The notes under the pieces were generated by a model. That model ran no database searches. It was not told the DNA's origin and was given only the letters and a program-made list of their open reading frames with translations. From Paracoccus sp. Z118 (GTDB taxonomy: Bacteria; Pseudomonadota; Alphaproteobacteria; Rhodobacterales; Rhodobacteraceae), in NCBI RefSeq assembly GCF_019061185.1, contig NZ_JAHQZU010000002.1, positions 1 through 64,000 of the forward strand: a stretch of DNA of 64,000 nucleotides. The letters run 5' to 3'. Positions 28,238-36,129 of the stretch are shown here, in pieces; the stretch's first letter is position 1, and the number at the start of each line of letters is the position of its first letter. Position numbers and translations under genes: made by a program.

Positions 28238-29098
28238 TCAGACCGCCAGCCCGTGCCGCCCGGCAAGGTCGGTGAAGAACTGCCACGCCACGCGGCCCGA
28301 GCGGGCGCCGCGGGTCGCCTGCCACTCGATCGCCTCGGCGCGCAGCAGCTCGGGATCGATCCGCAGGTCGTAAGCGGCGCAGTAGCCGTCGATCATCGCC
28401 AGGTATTCGTCCTGCCCGCAGGGGTGGAAACCCAGCCACAGGCCGAATCGGTCGGAAAGCGAGACCTTCTCCTCGACCGCCTCGCCGGGGTTGATCGCGG
28501 TGGAGCGCTCGTTCTCGATCATGTCGCGCGGCATCAGGTGGCGCCGGTTCGAGGTCGCGTAGAGGATCACGTTCGCCGGCCGCCCGGCGATGCCGCCATC
28601 CAGCACCGCCTTCAGCGACTTGTACTGCGTGTCATCATGGCTGAAGGACAGATCGTCCGCGAACAGCACGAATCGGCGGTCGGAACGGCCGAGGATCGCC
28701 AGCAGCCGCCCGACCGAATCGAGGTCCTCGCGGGCGATCTCGACCAGCACCAGCGGCAGGCCCTGCGCCAGCGCCTCGGCGTGGACGGCCTTGACCAGCG
28801 ACGACTTGCCCATCCCCCGCGCGCCCCACAGCAGGGCGTTGTTCGCGGCAAAGCCGCGCGCGAATTGCAGCGTGTTCGCCAGCAGCGTGTCGCGCGAGCG
28901 GTCGATGCCGACCAGCGCGGTCAGCGGGACGCGGGCGACGCGCGCCACCGGCTCCAGCCGGTCGGGATCGGGATGCCAGACGAAGGCGTCAGCCTCGGTG
29001 AAGTCCGGGGCGGGCGCGGGCGGCGGGGCCAGACGCTCCAGCGCCTCGGCGATCCGGGACAGCGGCCGGGTGGCCGGTTCGGAGAAAAGCTCAGTCAT
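28238..29098 (-). CDS. DUF815 family AAA-type ATPase
   Basis: The 286-residue ATP-binding protein has a Walker A motif [10 protein letters not shown] near residue 95 and a Walker B-type stretch [11 protein letters not shown] near residue 142. [20 protein letters not shown] serves as the sensor-like region, and [24 protein letters not shown] is the conserved DUF815 block. The role is unknown. The start overlaps tatC by 8 bases, so it is part of the tat transcript. Confidence 0.92.
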   Translation of the reverse strand: MTELFSEPATRPLSRIAEALERLAPPPAPAPDFTEADAFVWHPDPDRLEPVARVARVPLTALVGIDRSRDTLLANTLQFARGFAANNALLWGARGMGKSSLVKAVHAEALAQGLPLVLVEIAREDLDSVGRLLAILGRSDRRFVLFADDLSFSHDDTQYKSLKAVLDGGIAGRPANVILYATSNRRHLMPRDMIENERSTAINPGEAVEEKVSLSDRFGLWLGFHPCGQDEYLAMIDGYCAAYDLRIDPELLRAEAIEWQATRGARSGRVAWQFFTDLAGRHGLAV

Positions 29099-29936
29099 CC
29101 ACCCACAATCCTTCCGCCCGCAGCCGCGCCTCGCGCCGCCGCTCCATCCGGCGGACCAGCCAGATGGAAATCTCGTACATGCCGTAGATGACCGTGAACA
29201 GCACGGCCTGGCTCATGATGTCGGGGGGCGTGACGATGGCGGCGATGATGAGGATCACCACCATCGCATAGCGCCGCACGCTGGCGAGGCTGTCGGCCGA
29301 GACCAGCCCGGCGCGACCCATCAGCGTCATCGCCACGGGCAGCTGGAACGACAGGCCGAAGGCGAGGATGAACTTGTTCGTCAGCGCCAGATATTCGCTG
29401 ACCGAGCCCTGGAAGACGATGCCGGCCATCGGCGCGGACACGGCGTCGGGATCGTCGGGCAGGCGCAGCGGCCCCTGCTGGAAGCCGAGGAAGAAGTCGT
29501 AGGCCATCGGCAGGATGATGTAATAGGCGAAGGCCGCGCCCAGGAAGAACATCACCGGCGAAGCGATCAGGAACGGCACGAACGCCGCCTTTTCAGACCG
29601 ATACAGACCCGGCGCGATGAACCGCCACAGCTGATAGGCGATTACCGGGAAAGCCAGCACGAAGCCGCCCAGGAACGAGATCTGGATGGCGACGAAGAAG
29701 CCTTCCTGAAGCTTCAGCAGGATCAGGCCGCATTCCTGCCCGCGCTCTTCCAGCGCGTGGCAGATCGGGCGGGTCAGGAAGTTGTAGATCGGGTTCCAGA
29801 CGGCATAGCAGATCACCATCGCCGCGACGAAGGCCAGCACCGACCAGATCAGCCGGGTGCGGAGTTCGCGCAGATGTTCGATCAGCGGGGCCGAGCTGTC
29901 CTCGAGATCATCGGAACGCGGCTTCTGGGCAGGCAC
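29091..29936 (-). CDS. tatC: Sec-independent protein translocase TatC
   Basis: The 281-residue inner-membrane receptor of the twin-arginine translocase has six helices. The N-terminal cytoplasmic region has [20 protein letters not shown], which carries the signal-peptide contact glutamate. Later landmarks are [44 protein letters not shown], and [17 protein letters not shown]. The last helix is followed by a basic tail [15 protein letters not shown]. It abuts tatB (stop 29937, start 29936). Tat exports folded redox proteins and other substrates. Confidence 0.97.
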   Translation of the reverse strand: MPAQKPRSDDLEDSSAPLIEHLRELRTRLIWSVLAFVAAMVICYAVWNPIYNFLTRPICHALEERGQECGLILLKLQEGFFVAIQISFLGGFVLAFPVIAYQLWRFIAPGLYRSEKAAFVPFLIASPVMFFLGAAFAYYIILPMAYDFFLGFQQGPLRLPDDPDAVSAPMAGIVFQGSVSEYLALTNKFILAFGLSFQLPVAMTLMGRAGLVSADSLASVRRYAMVVILIIAAIVTPPDIMSQAVLFTVIYGMYEISIWLVRRMERRREARLRAEGLWVDD

Positions 29937-30470
29937 TCAGCGGTCCTTCGGTTCAGCGCGGCGCACGGCGTGAAGGCGACGCGGGCCGGGCGCCTCGGCC
30001 GCGGGCGGTGTCGCGGGGCTGCTGCCCGGAACGGGCGGCTTGGCTGCAGGCTGCGGCGCGGGCGCTGCGGGCTGGGGTGCCGCCTGCAAGGTCGCAACGG
30101 TGTGACCCGCCGCCGCAGAAGGCGCGGCGGGCGGGGCCGACGCCGCCGGATCGGCGCGCAGGCCGCCGTCATTGCGCGGCAGCTTGGGGTCCCATTTCTC
30201 GAATTTCTCGGCGGCCTTGTCCAGCGCGTCCAGACCCAGCGCCTTTTTCGAGGTGAGGTTCTTCACCTCGCGCAGCGAGCCCGCGGCATCCTCGATGCCG
30301 CTGGATTTCGCCGCGTCGTCCATCGCCATGCTGAACTCGCGCGCCATCGACCGCGCGCGGGCCGTGATGCGGCCGAGCGCGCGGAACATCCGCGGCAGAT
30401 CCTCGGGGCCGATGACGATCAGCGCGACGATGCCGATCAGCAGCAGTTCGCTCCACCCGACGTCGAGCAT
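29937..30470 (-). CDS. tatB: Sec-independent protein translocase TatB
   Basis: The 177-residue protein has the TatB start MLDVGWSELLLIGIVALIVIGPEDLP, a membrane helix containing Glu8 and the GPEDLP hinge, then an amphipathic helix RMFRALGRITARARSMAREF. The C-terminal half is a long Ala/Pro-rich disordered tail of about 80 residues that varies in Rhodobacteraceae. TatB forms the substrate receptor with TatC. It is 13 bases downstream of tatA. Confidence 0.95.
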   Translation of the reverse strand: MLDVGWSELLLIGIVALIVIGPEDLPRMFRALGRITARARSMAREFSMAMDDAAKSSGIEDAAGSLREVKNLTSKKALGLDALDKAAEKFEKWDPKLPRNDGGLRADPAASAPPAAPSAAAGHTVATLQAAPQPAAPAPQPAAKPPVPGSSPATPPAAEAPGPRRLHAVRRAEPKDR

Positions 30471-30483
30471 GGCCTGTCGCGGC

Positions 30484-30786
30484 TCAGCTGCGCGGGGTGG
30501 TGTCGCGCGGCGTCACGTCGCGCAGCGATTCGTCGGCGCGGACGCGGGCCCGGTCGGCGGCGGCCTGCACCTCGTCGGCGGTGCGGTCCAGCGAACGGTC
30601 GGCGCTCAGCCGCGCCTCGGCGGACGCCGCGCGGACCTCTTCCTCGCCATCATTCACGCCCCGCTTGAAGGCGGTGATCCCTTTCCCGACTTCACCCATC
30701 AGCGACGAGACCTTGCCCCGTCCGAACAGGACGAGAACGACGACCGCGATGAGCAGGAGGCCGGGCAGGCCGATGTTGTTCAGCAT
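30484..30786 (-). CDS. tatA: Sec-independent protein translocase TatA
   Basis: This 100-residue pore-forming component has the N-terminal helix [22 protein letters not shown] and the [24 protein letters not shown] hinge plus amphipathic helix, which distinguish it from TatB. A longer than usual charged coil of about 55 residues rich in Ala, Asp, Glu and Arg follows. It is the first gene of tatA-tatB-tatC-DUF815-fliM-like. The GAGGAGCTTC ribosome-binding site on the minus strand supports the ATG at 30786. Confidence 0.95.
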   Translation of the reverse strand: MLNNIGLPGLLLIAVVVLVLFGRGKVSSLMGEVGKGITAFKRGVNDGEEEVRAASAEARLSADRSLDRTADEVQAAADRARVRADESLRDVTPRDTTPRS

Positions 30787-30989
30787 CACGAAGCTCCTCT
30801 GTGGGGCGCGAAGGCCCCCCTTGAACGCAATACATCTAGTGAACCGCGGGGCCTTTGCATAGTCCCAACCCCGTGAGCGACGCTTGGCCGCAGAGGGTAT
30901 CCGCGCCATATAGCGGGCATGACCCATGCGACCCGTTCCGCCGGCCATTCCGCTGGCTGCCGCCCGCCCCGCCGCTGCGGGACACCCGC

Positions 30990-31568
30990 ATGATGGACGA
31001 TCATTTCATGCGGCTGGCCTATCTGGTCGTGCTGGTGGTCGCGATCGGCGGATTCCTCGTCACCGACTTCCGGCACCGGCCGGGACAGACCACGCGGCAG
31101 GCGCTCGCCTGGGGGCTGATCTTCGTCGCCGTGATCGCCGCCGCCGGGCTGTGGCAGGATGTGCGGGGCGATCTCGCCCCCCGGCAGGAGATGGTATCGC
31201 CCGGCCGGATCGAGGTGCCCGCCAGCATCGACGGGCATTTCCACCTGACGGCCGAGCTGAACGGCGAGCGGGTGCGCTTCATCGTCGATACCGGCGCATC
31301 GTCGGTCGCGCTGTCGCAGCGTGACGCCGAGCGGATCGGCATCGACACGGAAGCGCTGGTTTACGCAGGCTACGCGCAGACGGCGAACGGCATGGTGGAC
31401 ACCGCGTCGGTCATCATCGACCGCATCGACCTGGGCGATTTCACCGATGAGGACGTGCCCGCCATCGTGATCCGCAGCGATCTCGACCGCTCGCTGCTGG
31501 GGATGAGCTATCTGCGCCGGTTCGCCCGCGTCGGGTTCGAGGGGAATACTTTGGTGCTGGAGCGCTGA
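30990..31568 (+). CDS. TIGR02281-type clan AA retropepsin-like aspartic protease
   Basis: The 192-residue membrane-anchored protein has two N-terminal helices at residues about 8-24 and 38-55. A single retropepsin-like domain follows with the active-site motif [14 protein letters not shown] (D-T-G-A) and the closing [22 protein letters not shown]. Being a single-lobe protease it should act as a homodimer, facing the periplasm by its topology. The substrate is unknown. ATGs at 30990, 30993 and 31008 are all possible; I use the first. It is convergent with holC, one base apart. Confidence 0.9.
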   Translation: MMDDHFMRLAYLVVLVVAIGGFLVTDFRHRPGQTTRQALAWGLIFVAVIAAAGLWQDVRGDLAPRQEMVSPGRIEVPASIDGHFHLTAELNGERVRFIVDTGASSVALSQRDAERIGIDTEALVYAGYAQTANGMVDTASVIIDRIDLGDFTDEDVPAIVIRSDLDRSLLGMSYLRRFARVGFEGNTLVLER

Positions 31569-31569
31569 G

Positions 31570-32022
31570 TCAGGCCTTCCGTTCCCACCTTCCGCCGCCT
31601 TCGGACCAGTATTCCGCCGCGACCCCGGCTTTCGTCAGCCCGCGCCACTGGCCGCGCGCATGTTCCAGCGCCGCAGGGTCGTTACCGTCGAAAAGGATGC
31701 AGGTCCGTTCGAGCGCGGCGCATTCCGCGGCCTCGACCTCGGCCCCGTCCACGGCGATCAGGCAGGCGGGACCGTTCGCCGCCGTCTGCGCCCCGCCGAC
31801 CGTCAGCAGCACGGGCTGGCGCGCGTCGTGCGGGCCGCCCGCGATTCCGTGCGGCAGGAAGCCGTCGCCCTGCCACAGCAGCTCGTCCAGTCGCTGCATC
31901 CGGCCGGCTTCGGTGCCGCGCAGTTCGATCCGCCAGCCCGCGGCGCGGGACTTGCCGACCAGCACCGGCACCAGCGCCTCGGCCGGCGAGCGGGTCAGGT
32001 GGTAGAACAGCGCCGATCCCAA
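31570..32022 (-). CDS. holC: DNA polymerase III subunit chi
   Basis: The 150-residue clamp-loader accessory protein links the replisome to single-stranded-DNA-binding protein. The beginning ALFYHLTRSPAEALVPVLVGKSRAAGW and the middle RLDELLWQGDGFLPHGIAGGPHDARQPVLLT, followed by CILFDGNDPAALEHARGQW, match alphaproteobacterial HolC throughout. It lies 4 bases downstream of pepA, the classical pepA-holC order, and is likely co-transcribed. Confidence 0.95.
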   Translation of the reverse strand: MGSALFYHLTRSPAEALVPVLVGKSRAAGWRIELRGTEAGRMQRLDELLWQGDGFLPHGIAGGPHDARQPVLLTVGGAQTAANGPACLIAVDGAEVEAAECAALERTCILFDGNDPAALEHARGQWRGLTKAGVAAEYWSEGGGRWERKA

Positions 32023-32026
32023 GCCG

Positions 32027-33676
32027 TCAGCCCTGCTTGCCGTTGTCGGTCCCGCCCTCGGCTCCGGCCTTCTCGAACCCGTCGCGGATCAGGCGGTCCA
32101 GCGTCATCACGCCCCAGCCGGTCGCCCCTTTGGGCGCCAGCGTTGTCGCCCCCGGCGGCAGCGCCACGCCGGCGATGTCGATATGCGCCCACTGCGTGCC
32201 CTTGCGGATGAAGCGCTGCAGGAACTGCGCCGCCGTGATCGACCCCGCCGGACGTCCCGCCGAGTTCTTCACATCCGCCAGCCGCGAGTTGATCATCTCG
32301 TCATAAGCGGGCGCCAGCGGCAACCGCCACGCCCCCTCGCCTTCCGCCGCGGCGGCCTTCAGCAGCTGGTCGGCCAGCTTGTCGTCATTGGCGAAGACGC
32401 CCGCATGCTCATGCCCCAGCGCCACGATCACCGCCCCGGTCAGCGTCGCAAGGTCGATCACCGCCGCAGGCTTGAAGCGGTCCTGCGTGTACCACAGCAC
32501 ATCGGCCAGCACCAAGCGCCCCTCGGCGTCGGTGTTGATGACCTCGATCGTGTCGCCCTTCATGGACCGCACGATATCGCCGGGACGCTGGGCGCGGCCG
32601 TCGGGCATGTTCTCGACCAGCCCGACAAGCCCGACGACGTTCGCTTTCGCCCCGCGCAGCGCCAGCGTCCGCATGACGCCCGAGACGACGCCCGCGCCGC
32701 CCATGTCCATCGTCATCTCCTCCATCCCCGACGAGGGCTTGATGGAGATCCCGCCGGTGTCGAAGACGACGCCCTTGCCGACCAGCGCCAGCGGCGGCTC
32801 GTCCCCGCCGCCCTGCCAGCGCATGACGACGACCTTGCTGGGCGATTCGCTGCCCTGCCCCACGGCCAGCAGCGCGCGCAGGCCGAGGCCGGCAAGCTCG
32901 TCCTCGTCCAGCACCTCGACCTCAAGCCCCAGTTCGCGCATCGCCAGCAGGCGGTCGGCGAAGTCCGAGGTGGTGAGGATGTTGGCCGGCTCGTTGATCA
33001 GATCGCGGGTGAAGAACACGCCCTCAGCCACTGCGGCGCCGTTCCGCGCGGCGCGGGCGGTGGCCTCGGCGTCCGCGACGATCATCGTGACGCTGGCCCG
33101 CTGGGGCTGCGCGGTGGGCAGGTCCTCGCCCTCGCCGGTGGCGGCGGCACCGTTGCCGGCCGGATCAGCCAGCATCGCGTCGTCCGCCGCGCCGGTGCGG
33201 CTGACCGCCTGCGGCGGCTGTTTCGGCGTGTCGCCCGAAGGCTCCGCCGCCTCGTCCTCGCGCTTGGTCTTGTGGACCGAAAAGTCGTAGCCGCGCAGGG
33301 CGATCCCCAGCGCGACCTCGGCGGCGCGGGGATGGCTGCCGGCGATCACCGTCACCTCGGACTTGCCCATCCGCGCCCCGATCGCGGCCCCCGCCTTGCG
33401 GGCGATCAGCGCATCGGCGCGGCCCGGCAGGTGAACGATCTGGATCGCCTCGGCCTCAAGCCCCGCAGGATAGGCCAGCTCGATCCCGTCGCCCGGCTTG
33501 ACCTTGCGCCACGCATCCGAGCCGAGCGCCCGCGTCACCGCCTGCCGCGCTGCCGAAGGAAGCCCGGCGGGCGGCCGCGCCTGTTCCCCGACCAGCAGCA
33601 CGATCCGCCCGCGGGCGGATTTCAGCTCGGGCGCGTCGGCGGTCGGAACGAAGCGGATTTCGACGGGATGGGACAT
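32027..33676 (-). CDS. pepA: leucyl aminopeptidase (PepA, M17)
   Basis: The 549-residue cytosolic aminopeptidase uses two metal ions; in E. coli the homologue also binds DNA in Xer recombination. The C-terminal catalytic domain has LVGKGVVFDTGGISIKPSSGMEEM (metal and catalytic Lys) and the M17 signature NTDAEGRLVLAD. The N-terminal macro-like domain ends near residue 138. Residues about 139-192 are a low-complexity insertion (Ala, Gly, Asp, Pro, Thr) between the domains, which makes the protein about 45 longer than the E. coli enzyme. It is upstream of holC and divergent from lptF. Confidence 0.95.
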   Translation of the reverse strand: MSHPVEIRFVPTADAPELKSARGRIVLLVGEQARPPAGLPSAARQAVTRALGSDAWRKVKPGDGIELAYPAGLEAEAIQIVHLPGRADALIARKAGAAIGARMGKSEVTVIAGSHPRAAEVALGIALRGYDFSVHKTKREDEAAEPSGDTPKQPPQAVSRTGAADDAMLADPAGNGAAATGEGEDLPTAQPQRASVTMIVADAEATARAARNGAAVAEGVFFTRDLINEPANILTTSDFADRLLAMRELGLEVEVLDEDELAGLGLRALLAVGQGSESPSKVVVMRWQGGGDEPPLALVGKGVVFDTGGISIKPSSGMEEMTMDMGGAGVVSGVMRTLALRGAKANVVGLVGLVENMPDGRAQRPGDIVRSMKGDTIEVINTDAEGRLVLADVLWYTQDRFKPAAVIDLATLTGAVIVALGHEHAGVFANDDKLADQLLKAAAAEGEGAWRLPLAPAYDEMINSRLADVKNSAGRPAGSITAAQFLQRFIRKGTQWAHIDIAGVALPPGATTLAPKGATGWGVMTLDRLIRDGFEKAGAEGGTDNGKQG

Positions 33677-33838
33677 GGTTCGGACCTTCGGTTTGGAAAC
33701 CGGCGAAGCCTAGCGGCGGCCGGACGGCTTGACCATAGCGGCGCTGCGCGGCCTGCAAGCCGCAGCGCGGGCTTTCGCCACCGGGAATCTGCCGCTAATC
33801 AAGGAAGAAGGCCGAACGGCCGGGCACTCAGGGGCGCC

Positions 33839-34987
33839 ATGACGCGCATCGACAAATACATCCTGACGCAGTTCCTGGGGCTTTTCGGCTTCTTCGGGCT
33901 GGTGCTGGTGTCGGTTTACTGGATCAACCGCGCCGTCAGCCTGTTCGAGCAGCTGATCCAGGACGGCCAGACCGCGCTGGTGGTGCTGGAGTTCACCGCT
34001 CTGACGCTGCCGCTGGTGATCTCGGTCGTCCTGCCCGTCGCGGCCTTCGCGGCCTCGGCCTACGGCACCAACCGGCTCGCCTCGGAATCGGAGCTGGTGG
34101 CGATGCAGGCGACCGGCATGTCGCCGTGGCGGCTGTCGCGCGGGGTGCTGGTCTTCGGGCTGATCGCCGGGGCGATGGTCGCCGCGCTGGTGCACGGGCT
34201 GGTGCCCGCCGCCCGCGCCCAGCTGGCCGAGCGGCAGGCCGAGGTGGCCGAGGACATCACCGCGCGCTTCCTGCGGGCCGGGCAGTTCCAGTATCCGGGC
34301 AGCGGCATCACCGTCTTCATCGAGGATATCGCCGATGACGGTCGCCTGCTCGGCGTCTTCCTGCAGGACGCGCGCGATCCGGCCGATGTGACCGACTATT
34401 CCGCCGAACAGGCGCTGGTCCTGCGCGGCGAGAACGGCCCGCGCATCGTCATGCTTCAGGGCATGGCGCAGAGCCTGCGCCCCAGCCTGAGCGGGCCGCC
34501 GCGCCTCACCGTCACCCGGTTCGAGGACCTGACCTACGACATGGGCAACCTGATCTCGACCGGCCGGAAAAGCCGCGACCTGCGCACCTATTCCACCGCG
34601 CGGCTGCTGTCGCCCGATCCCGAGCTGCTGGAGGCGACTGGCGCCGCCGCCCCCCGCGCGCGGGCCGAGGGGCACGAGCGGATCGCCCAGCCCTTCATGG
34701 CCCCGGTCGCAGCGCTGCTGGGATTCTCGATCCTGCTGCTGGGGGGATATTCGCGATTCGGGGTGTGGCGGCAGGTGATGGCGGCGGTGGTCGCGCTGAT
34801 CTTCGTGCAGATGCTGTCCACCGCCGCCGCCAGCCTGACCGCCGACACGCCCGAGCGCTGGCCGCTGCTCTACCTGCCGCCCGTCGCGGGGGCGGCGATC
34901 GTGGCACTGGTGCTGACGGTGGCGGCGCGGCCCAGACGCCGTGCCTTCTTCCGCAGCCTGCCGCTTGGCCGGAAGGGCGCGGCATGA
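33839..34987 (+). CDS. lptF: LPS export ABC transporter permease LptF
   Basis: This 382-residue inner-membrane permease pairs with LptG and the ATPase LptB to extract lipopolysaccharide and push it onto the periplasmic bridge. The N-terminus MTRIDKYILTQFLGLFGFFGLVLVSVYW is the first helix. A jellyroll periplasmic domain sits between helices 3 and 4 (residues about 130-270), and three more helices follow at the C-terminus (FMAPVAALLGFSILLLGGYS onward). The ATG at 33839 follows a GGGGCGCC context. Its stop overlaps the lptG start by 4 bases. Confidence 0.95.
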   Translation: MTRIDKYILTQFLGLFGFFGLVLVSVYWINRAVSLFEQLIQDGQTALVVLEFTALTLPLVISVVLPVAAFAASAYGTNRLASESELVAMQATGMSPWRLSRGVLVFGLIAGAMVAALVHGLVPAARAQLAERQAEVAEDITARFLRAGQFQYPGSGITVFIEDIADDGRLLGVFLQDARDPADVTDYSAEQALVLRGENGPRIVMLQGMAQSLRPSLSGPPRLTVTRFEDLTYDMGNLISTGRKSRDLRTYSTARLLSPDPELLEATGAAAPRARAEGHERIAQPFMAPVAALLGFSILLLGGYSRFGVWRQVMAAVVALIFVQMLSTAAASLTADTPERWPLLYLPPVAGAAIVALVLTVAARPRRRAFFRSLPLGRKGAA

Positions 34988-36129
34988 TCCTGCAACTCTA
35001 CCTGTCGCGCAGATGGCTGCGGCAACTCGCCATCGTCGGCGGCGCGTTCCTCGCGATCCTGTTCCTGATCGACCTGGTGGAGCAGATCCGGCGGTTCGGG
35101 GATGAGGGCATCGGCCTTGGCGGCACCGCCGCGCTGGCGGCGCTGAACATCGCCGGCAGCTACTATTCCATCATGCCGCTGATCGTGCTGCTGGCGGGGA
35201 TCGCGCTGTTCCTGGCGATGTCCCGCAGCTCCGAGATGGTGGCGATCCGCGCCTCGGGCCGCTCGGGCCTCAGGGCGGTGATGGCGCCGGCGATCACGGC
35301 GGCGCTGTTCGGGGCGGCGGCGGTCGCGGTGCTGAACCCTGTCGTGGCGGGCACCGAAAAGCGTTACGACGCCGCGGTGGCGCGGATCGGGTCCGAAGGG
35401 CAGCAGACAGTGAGCCTCGGCGAAGGCGGGCTGTGGCTGCGGCAGGGTCTGCCGCCCCTGCCCGCCGGCACCGCCCCGGCCGAGGGGCGGATCGCGCGCG
35501 CGGCCGGCGGGCAGGTCGTGATCCGCGCCTCACGCGCCAGCCCGGACGCCACGACGCTTTACAACCCCACCTTCATCATCTTCTCCCCCGATCTCGGCCC
35601 CACCCACCGGATCGAGGCCGAGGCGGCGCGGCTGGAGCCGGGCGCCTGGCAGCTGACCGGGGTGAAGGAATGGCCGCTGGACGTCGCCAACCCCGAAGCC
35701 GCCGCGCAGGCGCTGCCGACCTTGCGCCTGCCGACGGAACTGACCGCGGCCCGCATCCGCGACGGTTTCGGCTCTCCCGCCGCGGTGCCGATCTGGCAGT
35801 TGCCGGAGTTCATCGCGGGGCTGGAATCGGCGGGGTTTTCGGCGCTGCGCCATCAGGTGTGGTTCCAGATGGAGCTGTCGCTTCCGTTCCTGATGGCGGC
35901 GATGATCCTGATCGCCGCCGCCTTCACCATGCGCCCGGTGCGTGGCCGCCGTGTCAGCCTGCTGGTGCTGGGCGCGTTCGCCGCCGGGCTGGGGCTGTTC
36001 TTCCTGCGCAATCTGGCGCAGGTGCTGGGGGAAACGGGTCAGGTGCCCCCGGTGATGGCGGCCTTCGCGCCGCCCACCGCCGCGGCGCTGCTGGCCCTCG
36101 CCCTGCTGTTGCGGCTGGAGGAAGGATGA
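34984..36129 (+). CDS. lptG: LPS export ABC transporter permease LptG
   Basis: The 381-residue second permease of the LPS exporter shows ILQLYLSRRWLRQLAIVGGAFLAILFLIDLVEQIRRF at the start, MIVLLAGIALFLAMSRSSEMVAIRASG at the coupling-helix region, and final helices LLVLGAFAAGLGLFFLRNLAQVLGETG. A periplasmic jellyroll lies between. The start ATG overlaps the lptF stop and the stop overlaps the lptD start, each by 4 bases, giving tight coupling of the three LPS export genes. lptB is not in the window. Confidence 0.95.
   Translation: MILQLYLSRRWLRQLAIVGGAFLAILFLIDLVEQIRRFGDEGIGLGGTAALAALNIAGSYYSIMPLIVLLAGIALFLAMSRSSEMVAIRASGRSGLRAVMAPAITAALFGAAAVAVLNPVVAGTEKRYDAAVARIGSEGQQTVSLGEGGLWLRQGLPPLPAGTAPAEGRIARAAGGQVVIRASRASPDATTLYNPTFIIFSPDLGPTHRIEAEAARLEPGAWQLTGVKEWPLDVANPEAAAQALPTLRLPTELTAARIRDGFGSPAAVPIWQLPEFIAGLESAGFSALRHQVWFQMELSLPFLMAAMILIAAAFTMRPVRGRRVSLLVLGAFAAGLGLFFLRNLAQVLGETGQVPPVMAAFAPPTAAALLALALLLRLEEG

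Noticed and set aside
32183..33838. Long plus-strand extension upstream of lptF
   Set aside because: It is antisense to pepA. LptF homology begins exactly at the ATG at 33839.
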